Counted from the first letter of the stretch, positions 41,388 through 51,487 are shown. The stretch: DNA of 64,000 bases from Numidum massiliense (GCF_001375555.1 NZ_CTDZ01000009.1:1295758-1359757); one strand, 5' to 3'. Notes: generated by a model from the letters alone, not told the origin. Made by a program: numbers and translations.

Positions 41388-42398
41388 ATGCGATTACTAT
41401 ATATAGCCGCCGGATCTAAGACGCTGTCTGAAGTAGACCCGAACATGATTAGCGCGTTCCAGCAGCTCCAAAAAGAGCGCCCATCGTTTGCTTTCAAAGC
41501 TGTTTCTTCTCGCCGCGAGCCGCTGCAGCGCTTGCAGGCGACGATCGACTCTTTTCGTCCCGATGTCGTCATTGCCTTTAAAGGGGCCTCTTCTCCTGTG
41601 ATTGTCGAACGGTTGAAGTCGAAAGGAATCCCCGTCGGCCTGTTTGTCGTCGACGACCCGCACAATTTGAAAAAACACAAGCAAAAAGCGCGGTCCTTTG
41701 ACTTCGTCATGACGCAAGAAGCGAGTTGCGTCCCGTTTTATCGCCGGCACAAAAAACCGGCCCTACACTTGCCGCTCGCCGTGAACCCGGAAAAATACTA
41801 CCCGCGCGCAGTAGCGAAAAAATACGAGTCAGACATTTGCTTTGTCGGCAGCGCCCTACCCGTTAGGCTCGCGCTGTTCGACAAATTAGCACCCTTTTTG
41901 CAAAAGAAAAAGTTTGTCATCGTCGGGCGCTGGTGGGAGCAGCTAAAAAAATATGCCCAGTTGCAGCGGCACATTCGCAACGAGACGATCCCGCCAGACG
42001 AAGTTGCCAAATACTACAACGGCGCCAAAATTGTCCTCAACATACACCGCGACAACAACGACGCAGTGCCGAAGACACACCGTAACGGCAACAGCTACAA
42101 TTTACCGACGTACACGCCGAACAACCGCACGTTTGACATCGCTGCGTGCCGGGCATTTCAACTGACGAGTGCGCGTCGGGATATAAAAAACTTTTATGCA
42201 CCTAATGAGGAAATCGTCTGCTTCGATGGAATCGCCGACTTAAAGCAAAAAATAAACTATTATCTCGCCCACGAACAGGAAAGGAAGCGCGTGGCAGCCC
42301 TCGCTTACGAACGGACGATGCGCGAACACACGTATGTCAACCGACTGCGCGAGTTTGTCAAACAGTTGGAGGTGACGGTCGTTAAGAAGAGAAACTGA
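41388..42398 (+). CDS. CgeB-like glycosyltransferase, paralogue 4 of 5
   Basis: The 336-residue protein has LLYIAAGSKTLSEVDPNMI, FRPDVVIAFKG, VVDDPHNLKKHKQ, MTQEASCVPFYRRH, HLPLAVNPEKYY, SDICFVGSALPVRLALFDKL, KYYNGAKIVLNIHRDNND and PNNRTFDIAACRAFQL. ATG 41388 is preferred because GGAGGA precedes it by a normal distance and the N-terminus then matches the paralogues. The 130-base leader before it holds no clear promoter. Confidence 0.87.
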   Translation: MRLLYIAAGSKTLSEVDPNMISAFQQLQKERPSFAFKAVSSRREPLQRLQATIDSFRPDVVIAFKGASSPVIVERLKSKGIPVGLFVVDDPHNLKKHKQKARSFDFVMTQEASCVPFYRRHKKPALHLPLAVNPEKYYPRAVAKKYESDICFVGSALPVRLALFDKLAPFLQKKKFVIVGRWWEQLKKYAQLQRHIRNETIPPDEVAKYYNGAKIVLNIHRDNNDAVPKTHRNGNSYNLPTYTPNNRTFDIAACRAFQLTSARRDIKNFYAPNEEIVCFDGIADLKQKINYYLAHEQERKRVAALAYERTMREHTYVNRLREFVKQLEVTVVKKRN

Positions 42399-42519
42399 GC
42401 GCTCGATATCCCGAGGATCGTTAGAAAACGCAAAGGAGTGTCAGGAAGGGGAACTCAAGTGGTGCTATCGAGAAGGAACGCACGAATTGCCATACGCCAC
42501 GGGAAGGGGGACGGGACCT

Positions 42520-43512
42520 GTGCGCCTCTTTTACGTGTCTTCCGGCAAAACGACGTTATCTCACCTTAGTCCGAATATTATCGGCGCGTTTAAACAGCTC
42601 GCACGCAAAGAACGACAGTTTCATTTTGACAGTTTGATGCTCAAAGACGGCAAACAGTCTTTGGCGCGCAAACTCGTGCAATTTCGCCCGAACGTCATTC
42701 TCGTCTTTGGCCACGATACGCACTCGCCGCAGCTCATCCATCAATTGCGAGCCGCCAAGGTGCCGATCGGTCTATGGGTCGTAAACGACCCGTACAATTT
42801 AACGAATTACGAACAAAAAGTACGCTTTTACGATTTTGTCGTTACGCAAGAGGCGAGTTGCGTGTCGTTTTATGAGCAGCGGAACAAACCGTGTATTCAC
42901 CTCGCGTTAGCGACTAATCCAGCGAACTACTACCCAGCAGAAGTGCCGAGAAAATACGTATCCGACATTTGCTTTATCGGGAACGCTTGGCCAGGGCGCA
43001 TAAAATTTTTTAACCGGCTGGCACCTTTTCTGTTGCAGAGGCACTTTGTCATTGTCGGTAAGTGGTGGGAAGGACTCGCCCAGTTCAAAAAAATGCACGC
43101 ACACATTGTCAGTCGGACGATTCCGCCGCAAGAAGTATTAAAATATTATAACGGGGCAAAGATCGTGCTCAATATTCACCGAGACGCTAACGATATCGAT
43201 AAAAATCCGTACAATATCCCTGCACACACACCGAACAACCGCACGTTCGATATCGCCGCTTGCCGCGCCTTTCAATTGTCGACCGCGCGGGAAGATTTCG
43301 CCCAATTTTACGAAATCGGTCGAGAAATGGTCTGCTATCATCACGTCAAAGATTTACAACAGAAAATTGGTTACTATTTACAGCACGGCAACGAACGAAG
43401 GCGCATCGCACAGCGGGCGTACAGGCGAACCTTAAGTGACCACACGTATGTCGCCCGGTTACAGCAACTGTTACGATCGTTAGAAGTAAAAGTGCTGCCG
43501 CTGAGCCGATAA
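42520..43512 (+). CDS. CgeB-like glycosyltransferase, paralogue 5 of 5
   Basis: With GTG 42520 the protein has 330 residues and begins MRLFYVSSG like its paralogues; GGAAGGGGG lies upstream. An earlier TTG (42487) would add 11 atypical residues. The conserved pattern is FRPNVILVFG, VVNDPYNLTNYEQ (Asn replaces the first Asp of the usual VDDPY), VTQEASCVSFYEQ, SDICFIGNAWPGRIKFF, KYYNGAKIVLNIHRDAND and PNNRTFDIAACRAFQL. The Asp-to-Asn change may alter activity. It is the last gene before the broken coiled-coil gene. Confidence 0.86.
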   Translation: MRLFYVSSGKTTLSHLSPNIIGAFKQLARKERQFHFDSLMLKDGKQSLARKLVQFRPNVILVFGHDTHSPQLIHQLRAAKVPIGLWVVNDPYNLTNYEQKVRFYDFVVTQEASCVSFYEQRNKPCIHLALATNPANYYPAEVPRKYVSDICFIGNAWPGRIKFFNRLAPFLLQRHFVIVGKWWEGLAQFKKMHAHIVSRTIPPQEVLKYYNGAKIVLNIHRDANDIDKNPYNIPAHTPNNRTFDIAACRAFQLSTAREDFAQFYEIGREMVCYHHVKDLQQKIGYYLQHGNERRRIAQRAYRRTLSDHTYVARLQQLLRSLEVKVLPLSR

Positions 43513-43665
43513 AACGATGTCGCGCGAACAGCCCCGACTAACTGGATGGATTAACTTTAAAGGTGCTTTATGCATAACATGCACATGAGAAGGCCGATGT
43601 GGACATACTAACCTGTTTGTCTATCGTCAATATTGGATATTTTTGGGCGAAGGAGGTTCATAAGG

Positions 43666-46442
43666 GTGAGAAACAATCGCTTGACGCGAGATAAATACAA
43701 AAAGCTTCTTCAACAAAAAGACTTCCTAGACGAACAGCTATCCATATGGAAAGATAAATGCAAACAATTGACGACCGATCACAATCACGTTCAGGAGCAA
43801 TTGCGACTTTGTGAGAACAAGTACCGCGAAGACGTCGCCGCAAAAGACGAACTCATAAACAGCATGCAAGAGCAACTACAAGTAAAAGAAGCAGCGTGCG
43901 AGCAACTGGCGGAAGAGAAAGCGCACGCTCTGGAACAACTGGAAGTCGAGAGACAACAAGGCGCGACTCTTCAGCTCGAAAAAGAACGACTCGCTGAACA
44001 ACTCGCGAGTAGTGAGGCGAAGTGCACACAATTATTAGCGGAAAAGAAGGAAGCAAACGTAAAAATACGGGAATTTAAACAAGAGGTTCAGCGGACGCGT
44101 GCAGAGGAGCGGCAGGAGTACGAGCAGCAGCGACGCGACGTTGCACAACTCGCGGAAGAGAAGGCGGCACTTGAAGCAGAAATAGAACGTCACGCCGAAC
44201 AGTTACAGACCGCTGAACAGCAATACGGAGAAGCGTTAGAGCGAGCGCGAGCGGAAACGAGCGCGGTGCGCGTCCAGTTAGAAGAAGCGTTAGCGAATCT
44301 TGAACGAGTAGCGACGGAAAGAGGACAGCTAGCGGAACAAATAGAGGCGTTAAGGGCGCAATTAGATCACTTGAACGAACGACTCGCAGAGCGCGACGCG
44401 CAAAACCGCACACAGTCCGCAGCGAAAGAACAACTGGCGGAGCAACTAAAAGCTAAGGAAACAGCCTACAGGCATTTAACGGAACAACTTCGTCAACAAG
44501 AAACATTGAGCGAACAACTAAGGGCAGAGCTCCGTCAAACGCACAAGCGCGCGAACGAGCACAAGCGGAAAAAACAGCAATCGGCGATCAGTTAAAGGAG
44601 GCGCACGCTGCGTACGACCAAATCGCGCAGGAAAGAGAGCAGCAGGCAGAGCAACTTCAAGCGAAAGAAGACGCGTATGTGCAGCTGACGACCGAAAAGG
44701 AAGACATCGCCAAACAGTTGCAGCAGCAATAGCAAAAAGTGGCGACCGTCGCGCAAGAAAAAGAGCGACTCGCTTCGCTACTTGCCAGTAACGAAGCGGA
44801 GTATAGAGAGCGACTAACAGAAAAAGAGCAGACTGTCGCACAGCTACAACGCGAGAAGGAACAGATCATTGGAGAGCAGCAACGCGACCGCGAGCAGCTT
44901 ACAGAAGAAAAAGCGGCGTGGCAAGCGGAAAACGAGCGCATCGGTGAACAACTGCAAGCTGCTAAAGAGATTTACGAACGAACACTCGAGCAAGCGCAAA
45001 CGGAACTCAAAGCAGTTAGCGAGCAGATGGAGGAAGCGCGAGTTAAACATGATCAATTAGCGGTGGAAAAAGACCAGCTGATAGAACAGCTTAAACAGTT
45101 AACCGATCAGCTTACCCAGAAAGAAGAGCAGTTCCGTGCAGAGCACACAGCCAAAGAACAACTCGCCGAACAACTCGTAGAAAAAGAGACAGAATACGCG
45201 CAATTGCTCGCGGAAAAAGAGCAAGCTCTTGCACAGCGGCAACTTTACATCGAGCAACTCACAGAAGAACAGGTGGCTTGGCAAGAGGAAAAACAGCGTA
45301 TAGACGAACAGTTGCAAATTTGTGAACATAAGTTTGAATTTACGTTAGAACAGGCGCAAGCAGAGAACCAAGAGGTGTACGCTCAGCTAAAGGAAGAGCA
45401 GGGCAACTACAAGCGCCTTGCGGGAGAAAAAGAGGCGCTGACGGAAAGGATTGAACAGCTCACGGATCGCATTGAACAATTGAGCAAACGAGTAGAACAG
45501 TTGACCGATCGGCTCGCCCAGCAAGAAGAACAGTATCATACAGAAAGCACAGCCAAAGTGCAACTCGCCGAGCAACTAAAAGCTAAAGAAACAGCATATG
45601 AGCAACTGGCTGCAGAAAAGGTACGCATCGAAAAACAATTACAAGAGCAGCAGCAAAAAACGGCTGTCACCGCACAAGAAAAAGAGCAGCTCGTCGAACA
45701 ACTCGTGAGTAACGAAGCGAAGTACACACGCCTGTTAAAAGAAAAGGAGCACATGCTGCTAAACATACAAGAGCTGAACCAAGACATCCAACAGGCGTTA
45801 CAGCAACTGAAAGAGGACGTCGACGAACATCGCCGGGCGTTAGACGAGAAGGAGCAGGCCCTCAGAGAGCAGCAACGCGATATCCAGTTGCTTGAAGCAG
45901 AAAGGGAGAGACTGCTCGCTGAAAAACAGCGTGTCGCCGAACAGTTGCAAACCGCCGAACAAAAATACGAGCGCGCGCAGTCGGAAAAGGTAGAGATGCT
46001 CACCAAGTTAGAGAAAAAGGAAAAAGTTTATAGACTTTCCTTGGAAAAACAAGAGAAAAACAAACAAAACTTCGCACCAGAAAAGATGGAACCGGATGAG
46101 ATCACCGATAAACTAGAAAGATACGAACAACAGTTCCAACAAACCGTCACAGAGAATAAAAAACTCATCGAGAGAATCGAACAAATAGAACAAGCGCTGC
46201 AGCACACGCGTGACTTGGAGAACAAACTTCGGGAACAGTTGGAGAAAGAAGAACAGCAGTCGCAACAAGCTAAAGATCGCGAGCTCGACGAACTTAAACA
46301 GGAGATCGAGGGCTACCAGCAACAAATACAAGGCCTGAAACAAGAATACAGCGAATCCCTCGCGGAAAAGGAAAGGGACTATGCGGAACTACTCAAGGAG
46401 ACAGAGCGCATTCGCAAAGACTTGAAAAAGAGTAAACGCTAA
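43666..46442 (+). pseudogene. Coiled-coil protein gene broken by a frameshift and an amber codon
   Basis: A single ancestral frame of about 925 codons encodes a continuous Glu/Gln/Leu/Lys-rich coiled coil like the intact gene at 13738. It starts at GTG 43666 behind AAGGAGG. Near 44540 one base is missing: the first frame ends 55 bases later at TAA, while coiled-coil coding continues in the neighbouring frame (QARERAQAEKTAIGDQLKEA). In that second frame a TAG at 44730-44732 interrupts a Gln-rich run, after which the frame is open to 46442. Two independent lesions argue for real decay. The two halves could still be made as separate polypeptides (about 310 and 567 residues), the second from GTG 44739, which has no ribosome binding site. 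Confidence 0.8.
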
Positions 46443-46460
46443 CCCCCTTTCGATGCTATG

Positions 46461-46541
46461 AGAGCTGCCCCGAAAACATCCCGTTCTGCTTCTAATAGAC
46501 GCAGTCGATCGGGATGTTTTCCGATGTCAGGGTGCAGCTCT
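46461..46541. terminator. Long nested stem-loop between convergent genes
   Basis: AGAGCTGC (46461-46468) pairs with GCAGCTCT (46534-46541), and inside it AAAACATCCCG (46473-46483) pairs with CGGGATGTTTT (46510-46520). The position suggests a bidirectional terminator, though without a long T-run. Confidence 0.6.
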
Positions 46542-46548
46542 GTTTCCA

Positions 46549-47463
46549 CTACCCAAGCGCCGTTCGCGTTTGTCTCACCTTACCCATAATATTTGTGTCC
46601 GACATGAGTAGCCACTCATCGTTTCGTAAGCGGTAGTTAAAGCGATGGATGCGCGCTTGGACGAAGGGGCTATTCGCGACGTTGGCGATGCTACCGTCCG
46701 CGTTCACGCGGTGACGGTAATGAATAATCACCGGGTCACAGTCACAGTGTGCCTGAACGATGGGAGATTGCGGCGTGCGCAGCGTGCGCTTGCGAAGTAG
46801 GGGAAAGTTCATCGCGATCGGGAGTTCCGCAAAAGGAAGCGGCGCTTCGGCATAAGCGAGCGTAAGGGTGACCTGCTCGAGGAATTTGGCGTTGTCCATC
46901 AATAACGCTTTATGCGCGATCAAGTCTTGTGTATACTTTTTCCACCGCGGATACAAGTCGCGCAGCAGCGGAGTAGGAAAGATTAGGACACCTGTATTGC
47001 AATACCATATCGTCGGCTGACCGGAGATTGCCGTCAAATAGTCGCACGGCGGCAATGGCAGGTTGTAATAAATAAATATATCTTCAAACGTTGTCAAGGG
47101 AACCGATTGATGGTTCTCTATTTTTGCTTGGAAGTTTTCTCCGGAAATGTAAGCGGACGGGTCGCGCATGACGAGCGTGTCGCAATCTAAAAACATGACC
47201 GTGTCGTAGGCGTATATTTCCGGTAATTCGAAGAAACGCAATTTATTCGCGTATGGATATGCGCGGCTGAACCGTTTGACCGTGCGAATGGTAACTTCCC
47301 ACCGCTCGAGTGCAGCGACAAATGGGGCGTTGCTCCCCTCGACTAAGCAGACGACGATGTCTACGTTCGCGAGACTGCCAGCGAACCAGCGAATAGATTG
47401 AATTAAGCGCAAAGCTTCTTGGCGATATTTCGGTTTGTTGTCGACCACGCATCCGATGAGCAA
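46549..47463 (-). CDS. GT-A-type glycosyltransferase, paralogue of the gene at 47738
   Basis: The 304-residue protein has LLIGCVVDNKPKYRQEALRL, SIRWFAGSL, YANKLRFFELPE, the metal-binding DxD-type site MFLDCDTLV, IWYCNTGVLIFP and CDPVIIHYRHRVN. This layout suggests a GT8-like retaining glycosyltransferase, but I cannot fix the family. The assigned TTG 47463 lacks a good ribosome binding site. Coding similarity to the paralogue (GRLLIGC) continues a few codons upstream, so the true start may be a rare codon further up. It is divergent from its paralogue, sharing a 275-base promoter region. Confidence 0.75.
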   Translation of the reverse strand: MLIGCVVDNKPKYRQEALRLIQSIRWFAGSLANVDIVVCLVEGSNAPFVAALERWEVTIRTVKRFSRAYPYANKLRFFELPEIYAYDTVMFLDCDTLVMRDPSAYISGENFQAKIENHQSVPLTTFEDIFIYYNLPLPPCDYLTAISGQPTIWYCNTGVLIFPTPLLRDLYPRWKKYTQDLIAHKALLMDNAKFLEQVTLTLAYAEAPLPFAELPIAMNFPLLRKRTLRTPQSPIVQAHCDCDPVIIHYRHRVNADGSIANVANSPFVQARIHRFNYRLRNDEWLLMSDTNIMGKVRQTRTALG

Positions 47464-47531
47464 CCGCCCGAAAGCCGAAGTTGGTTGTGTTATATGACAT
47501 TCCCCTTTCTAGCACACGATTCACTTACTGT

Positions 47532-47560
47532 TATTGTATGAACGTTGTCTCGTTCCGGTA
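47532..47560 (-). promoter_or_regulatory. Sigma-K-like promoter of the minus-strand GT-A glycosyltransferase
   Basis: On the minus strand TACC (47560-47557) is followed by 16 bases and CATACAATA (47540-47532), a full -10 match. The divergent gene has only a -10 match, CATAGATTA at 47647-47655. Confidence 0.4.
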
Positions 47561-47737
47561 CATACCTTTTGGCATACGAGACTAGTACAAAACGTTGAAT
47601 TTACAAAAAAATAGTCTTTAAAACCGTGGCAAATCTAACTTCTGTACATAGATTAATAGACAAGTATAGTAAAAAAATCCTCTCACGGATCCACTCTATT
47701 TTTCGCCGGGTAACTGACGCCCGAAAGGAGGGGTATT

Positions 47738-48652
47738 GTGGGGCACATACGAGGGATTGGTCGCTTATTAATCGGTTGCGTCACGGAGAACAACACGCGT
47801 TACCGCTCGCAAGCGTTACGATTGGTACAGTCGATTCGCTGGTTCGGCGGCAGTCTCAATACAGCCGATGTGATCGTCTGTGTCGTCGAGCAAGCGGACC
47901 CGCAGTTCGTGGCCAAGGTTGAGGAATGGGGAGCAAGTGTGCGCATCGTGAAGCGCTTTAGTAAGCGCCATCCGCATTCCAACAAGTTACGTTTCTTCGA
48001 GATCCCCGAAATTGATAATTACGATGTCGTGATGTTACTGGATTGCGATACGATTATCGTGCAAGACCCGACAAAATATATTGACGGCAAACATTTACAA
48101 GCGGAGATGGCGATGGGAGAGTCGGTGCCGCATCACGTCTTTTTAAAAGTGTTTCAACATTACGACATGAAGATGCCGAATCGCATCTTCGAAACGGCCG
48201 TGAACAAACGGCCGATCATCTGGTACTGCAACGCCGGCGTATTAATCTTTCCGCGGACAATCGTGCAATCGTTCTATCCGATCTGGAAGGACTATACGGT
48301 GGACATTACGAAAAAGAAAGGTTTACTCGGTGAACACTATTTGTTTTGCGAACAAGTGTCGCTTAGTCTAGCTTATGCAAAACACCCCGTGCCATTTAAA
48401 AAACTCCCACTCAGTATGAATTTTCCGCTCACGAACAAGTCGTATAGTAACGTCGTCCAATGCGATCCGGTGATCATTCATTACCATCGGAAGGTCAACA
48501 AGTTTGGGTTCATTAAAAATATGACGAAAAGCCCCTCTGCGCAAGACAGAATTGCCGCGTTTAACAGGCAAGCGAGATTGCAGCGCAAAGAAGCGACTGC
48601 GCGTTATGGCACTGAAAAGAGCGCTGCAAAAAAAGAAAAACCATCATCATAA
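47738..48652 (+). CDS. GT-A-type glycosyltransferase, paralogue of the gene at 46549
   Basis: The 304-residue protein shares the pattern of its neighbour: LLIGCVTENNTRYRSQALRL, SIRWFGGSL, HSNKLRFFEIPE, the metal site MLLDCDTIIVQDP, IWYCNAGVLIFP and CDPVIIHYHRKVN. GTG 47738 lies seven bases after AAAGGAGG. The C-terminal tail is lysine-rich. The two copies were probably duplicated head to head and have diverged. Both likely glycosylate a spore or cell-surface acceptor. Confidence 0.78.
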   Translation: MGHIRGIGRLLIGCVTENNTRYRSQALRLVQSIRWFGGSLNTADVIVCVVEQADPQFVAKVEEWGASVRIVKRFSKRHPHSNKLRFFEIPEIDNYDVVMLLDCDTIIVQDPTKYIDGKHLQAEMAMGESVPHHVFLKVFQHYDMKMPNRIFETAVNKRPIIWYCNAGVLIFPRTIVQSFYPIWKDYTVDITKKKGLLGEHYLFCEQVSLSLAYAKHPVPFKKLPLSMNFPLTNKSYSNVVQCDPVIIHYHRKVNKFGFIKNMTKSPSAQDRIAAFNRQARLQRKEATARYGTEKSAAKKEKPSS

Positions 48653-48765
48653 GTCGGATGCCTTCCTAGCAAATGCTCATTTTTCTCTCTGGCGTGTAGC
48701 ATAACTATACCGAAGACGTCGCTACTCCATAGAATGAATTAGAAAGCGAAAGGGAGGTGAGGTGA

Positions 48766-48867
48766 ATGGGACGCTGCCGTAACAACAACCACGATCGGAA
48801 TCGCTGCCGCCGCAAAATTCGCTGCATCCGTCGCTGTCTCCGCAGATTCCGTGGTCGCTGTAACTGA
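48766..48867 (+). CDS. 33-residue Arg/Cys-rich peptide
   Basis: ATG 48766 follows GGGAGGTGAG, and the frame encodes 33 residues with about fourteen Arg, five Cys and four Asn, ending at TGA; a strong terminator follows 28 bases later. The start is MGRCRNNN and the end RGRCN. No family is recognised. A very basic, cysteine-bearing peptide of this size with its own ribosome binding site and terminator resembles small coat proteins of spore formers, or it could bind DNA or polyanions such as a sulfated glycan. Confidence 0.65.
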   Translation: MGRCRNNNHDRNRCRRKIRCIRRCLRRFRGRCN

Positions 48868-48894
48868 TGCTAACAGAGAAAATCCGCAGTAACT

Positions 48895-48920
48895 AGCACC
48901 CATTACCGGGTGCTTTTTTT
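48895..48920 (+). terminator. Rho-independent terminator after the 33-residue peptide gene
   Basis: AGCACCC and GGGTGCT form a perfect stem with an ATTACC loop and eight T residues. Confidence 0.9.
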
Positions 48921-49022
48921 AGTCTATTTCTAATTAGTCTATTTCAAAAAAGAAGCGTGCCATACGCCGTACCATTTTCATAGTTTTAATCATAAATTGA
49001 GGCAACAGGAGGGTTAAAGTGA

Positions 49023-50093
49023 ATGAAAGGATTAATCTTATGCGCAGGAAAAGGAAGAAGGCTTCAACCGTTGTCGTTTTCGCAAACGAAAGTGATGCTT
49101 CCCGTCGCCAACCGACCTGTGCTTTATAACTGCATCGATCAGTTGTTAGAACTAGGGATTCGCGAGATTGGCATTGTCGTCAACCGCGCGCACAAAAGAG
49201 AATTAGTTGAAAGATTAGATGACAGCGAGCATGTAGGAGTGACATTTACGTTTATTGAGCAAGCCGAGCCAAGGGGCATCGCCGACGCTGTCAAACAAGC
49301 GGAAGCGTTTATCGATCGAGACCCTTTTTTATTGTTGCTAGGTGATAATTTAATACAAGAATCTTTGTTAGCGTTGAAAGAGTCGCTAACCGCTACAAAA
49401 AATAACGCTGCCATTCTATTAGCAAAAATGAGATCCCCACAAGATTACGGCATCGCAGAAATTGTCGGGCAAAAAATCGTTCGCCTGGAAGAAAAACCAC
49501 GCCATCCGAAGTCAGACCTCGCAGTGATCGGCGCTTACGCTTTTGACGAAAACATTTTTCACGCCGTGCACGCGATCGCCCCTTCCAATCGCGGAGAATA
49601 CGAAATAACGGACGCTTTACAATGGTTAATCGATCGAGGACACGCCGTCACGTATTCCGTAACGAACAAAAAGTATTCCGACGTAGGAACCGTGGAACGG
49701 TGGTTGGAAGCGAACCGTTGGATGCTCGATGCGGCTGCCAGTGGCGGGCAAGCTGACCGATATGACACTTCCGAAGGTTGCACAATCATTCCGCCCATAA
49801 GTATTGGAAAAGGTTGTCAACTGAAAAATAGTGTCATCGGCCCGTACGTCTCCATAGCCGCCAACGCCAAAATTGAACAGTGCGTTATTGAAAACAGTAT
49901 CGTACTCGAAAATGTTGAGCTGCAAAATATTCCTCACCCGATCAAAAACAGCGTGTTTGGCGCCAATTCGACTTTGCGTCATCTCAACGCGGAAACGCGC
50001 ACAGCGAACGTATCCGTCAACGAATGTGTGAGTGAATACGTCTTAGGCAATAAGACGTCCATCATTACTAAAACGAAGCGTGGCGAGCAATAA
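49023..50093 (+). CDS. Glucose-1-phosphate thymidylyltransferase, long form with left-handed beta-helix
   Basis: The 356-residue protein has an N-terminal nucleotidyltransferase domain (CAGKGRRLQPLSF, KVMLPVANRPVLY, LLLGDNLIQ, GIAEIVGQKIVRLEEKP) and a C-terminal hexapeptide-repeat domain (IIPPISIGKGCQLKNSVIGP, then VSIAANAKIEQCVIENS). This fits the StrD-like long glucose-1-phosphate thymidylyltransferases that supply deoxysugar pathways. ATG 49023 follows CAGGAGGG. The next gene starts one base after its stop. Unlike the short spsI-like copy, this one is linked to a UDP-sugar dehydrogenase and an epimerase, so the exact nucleotide is uncertain. Confidence 0.85.
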   Translation: MKGLILCAGKGRRLQPLSFSQTKVMLPVANRPVLYNCIDQLLELGIREIGIVVNRAHKRELVERLDDSEHVGVTFTFIEQAEPRGIADAVKQAEAFIDRDPFLLLLGDNLIQESLLALKESLTATKNNAAILLAKMRSPQDYGIAEIVGQKIVRLEEKPRHPKSDLAVIGAYAFDENIFHAVHAIAPSNRGEYEITDALQWLIDRGHAVTYSVTNKKYSDVGTVERWLEANRWMLDAAASGGQADRYDTSEGCTIIPPISIGKGCQLKNSVIGPYVSIAANAKIEQCVIENSIVLENVELQNIPHPIKNSVFGANSTLRHLNAETRTANVSVNECVSEYVLGNKTSIITKTKRGEQ

Positions 50094-51379
50094 ATGAACA
50101 TTTTAGTCATTGGTACGGGATATGTCGGCTTAACGACGGGGGTTGTTTTTGCAGCGCAAGGGTTCCAAGTGACAGGACTAGACCTCGATACAGCGAAAAT
50201 TGCGGCACTCTCTCAAGGGAAACTCTATTTTTACGAAGAAGGGCTAGAAAAATTATTAAAGACGGCACTGCAGGCAGGTAAGATTGCGTTTACGACTGAC
50301 GCGGAACGGGCAGTGACAGAAAATGACGTCATTTTCCTTTGCGTCGGTACCCCGCAGAATCCTGACGGCAGCGCCAACTTAGATAGTGTTCAACAAGTGG
50401 CTCGCGACATTGGGCGCTATATGAACGGCGATAAAATTGTCGCGATCAAAAGCACAGTACCGGTCGGCACGCAGGAGAAAGTCGCGCAGTGGATTTCTGC
50501 TGCGCAACAGCAGAAACACACCTTCAGCGTCGCTTCTGTTCCGGAATTTTTCGCGAAGGGAGTGCGCTTCAAGATGCGCTCCATCCCGATCGCGTCGTCA
50601 TCGGGAGTGCCGATGAACGGGCAACCGTTACACTTAAAAAAATTTATCGCGGGATGAACTGTCCTGTACTCGTCACGAAACCTCGCGCCGCCGAGTTAAT
50701 CAAGTACACATCTAATGCCTTGTTAGCCACAAAAATTTCTTTTATAAACGAAATCGCGAGGTTATGTGAAAAGTTAGGCGTATCGGTTGAAGAAGTCGCG
50801 CGAGGGGTCGCACTCGATCGCCGTATTGGTCCCCACTTTTTACGGGCAGGAATCGGCTTCGGCGGCTCTTGCTTCCCTAAGGATACAGCAGCTTTATTGG
50901 ACGTCGCTAAGCAACATAACGCCACAGTGGAGATAGTAGAAAAAGCGATCCACGTCAATCAAACACAATACGTGTACTTTCTAGAGAACGCACGGAAAAT
51001 ACTAAGAACGTTTCGTCATAAAAGATTGGCTATATTCGGATTGTCTTTTAAACCGGGAACAGACGATTTGCGAGAGTCTCGCGCACTGTTGCTCATCCAA
51101 AAGTTACTCGCTGAGGGCGCTTATGTGAGCGTGCACGACCCGGTAGCTAAGCTGCCGCCAGCGTTACACTCAAGTAACATCGTACAACACGATACAGCGC
51201 AACGTACGGCAGCGCACGCGCACGCGATCATCATCTGTACGGAATGGCCCCAATATGAACAGCTAGACTGGCAAAAAATTAGGAAAACGATGGAAACAGC
51301 TTACGTATTCGACGGACGCAATATGCTCGATGGCGAAGCGATGAGAGCGATAGGGTTTTACTATCGAGGTATCGGGTGA
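50094..51379 (+). pseudogene. UDP-glucose 6-dehydrogenase (TuaD/Ugd type), single-base frameshift
   Basis: Read across one frameshift this is a normal 428-codon UDP-glucose/GDP-mannose dehydrogenase, which oxidises UDP-glucose to UDP-glucuronate. The first part has VIGTGYVGLTTGVVF, LCVGTPQNPDGSANL and KSTVPVGT; the second has REGSALQDALHPDRVVIGS, KYTSNALLATKISFINE and the catalytic Cys in GFGGSCFPKD. The break falls in a run of five T (50547-50551): PEF is followed by AKGVR in the first frame, while the expected REGSALQD continues in another, so one T has been lost from a run of six. The first frame would make a truncated, inactive 187-residue product. A recent loss or a sequencing error are both possible. 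Confidence 0.88.
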
Positions 51380-51487
51380 GAATCGTCTCGGCACGGCGGC
51401 ATGCGCACGCTGTGCCATAGGAAGTTTTTAACGGTCTGTCGTACGTAGCGTGTGAACGCAAATTTAGTGTAAGGTAAGGTGTTACGA

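Noticed and set aside
50547-50551. Programmed frameshift or transcript slippage in the dehydrogenase gene
   Set aside because: A run of five T is too short for efficient transcript slippage and there is no slippery heptamer with a stimulatory hairpin.
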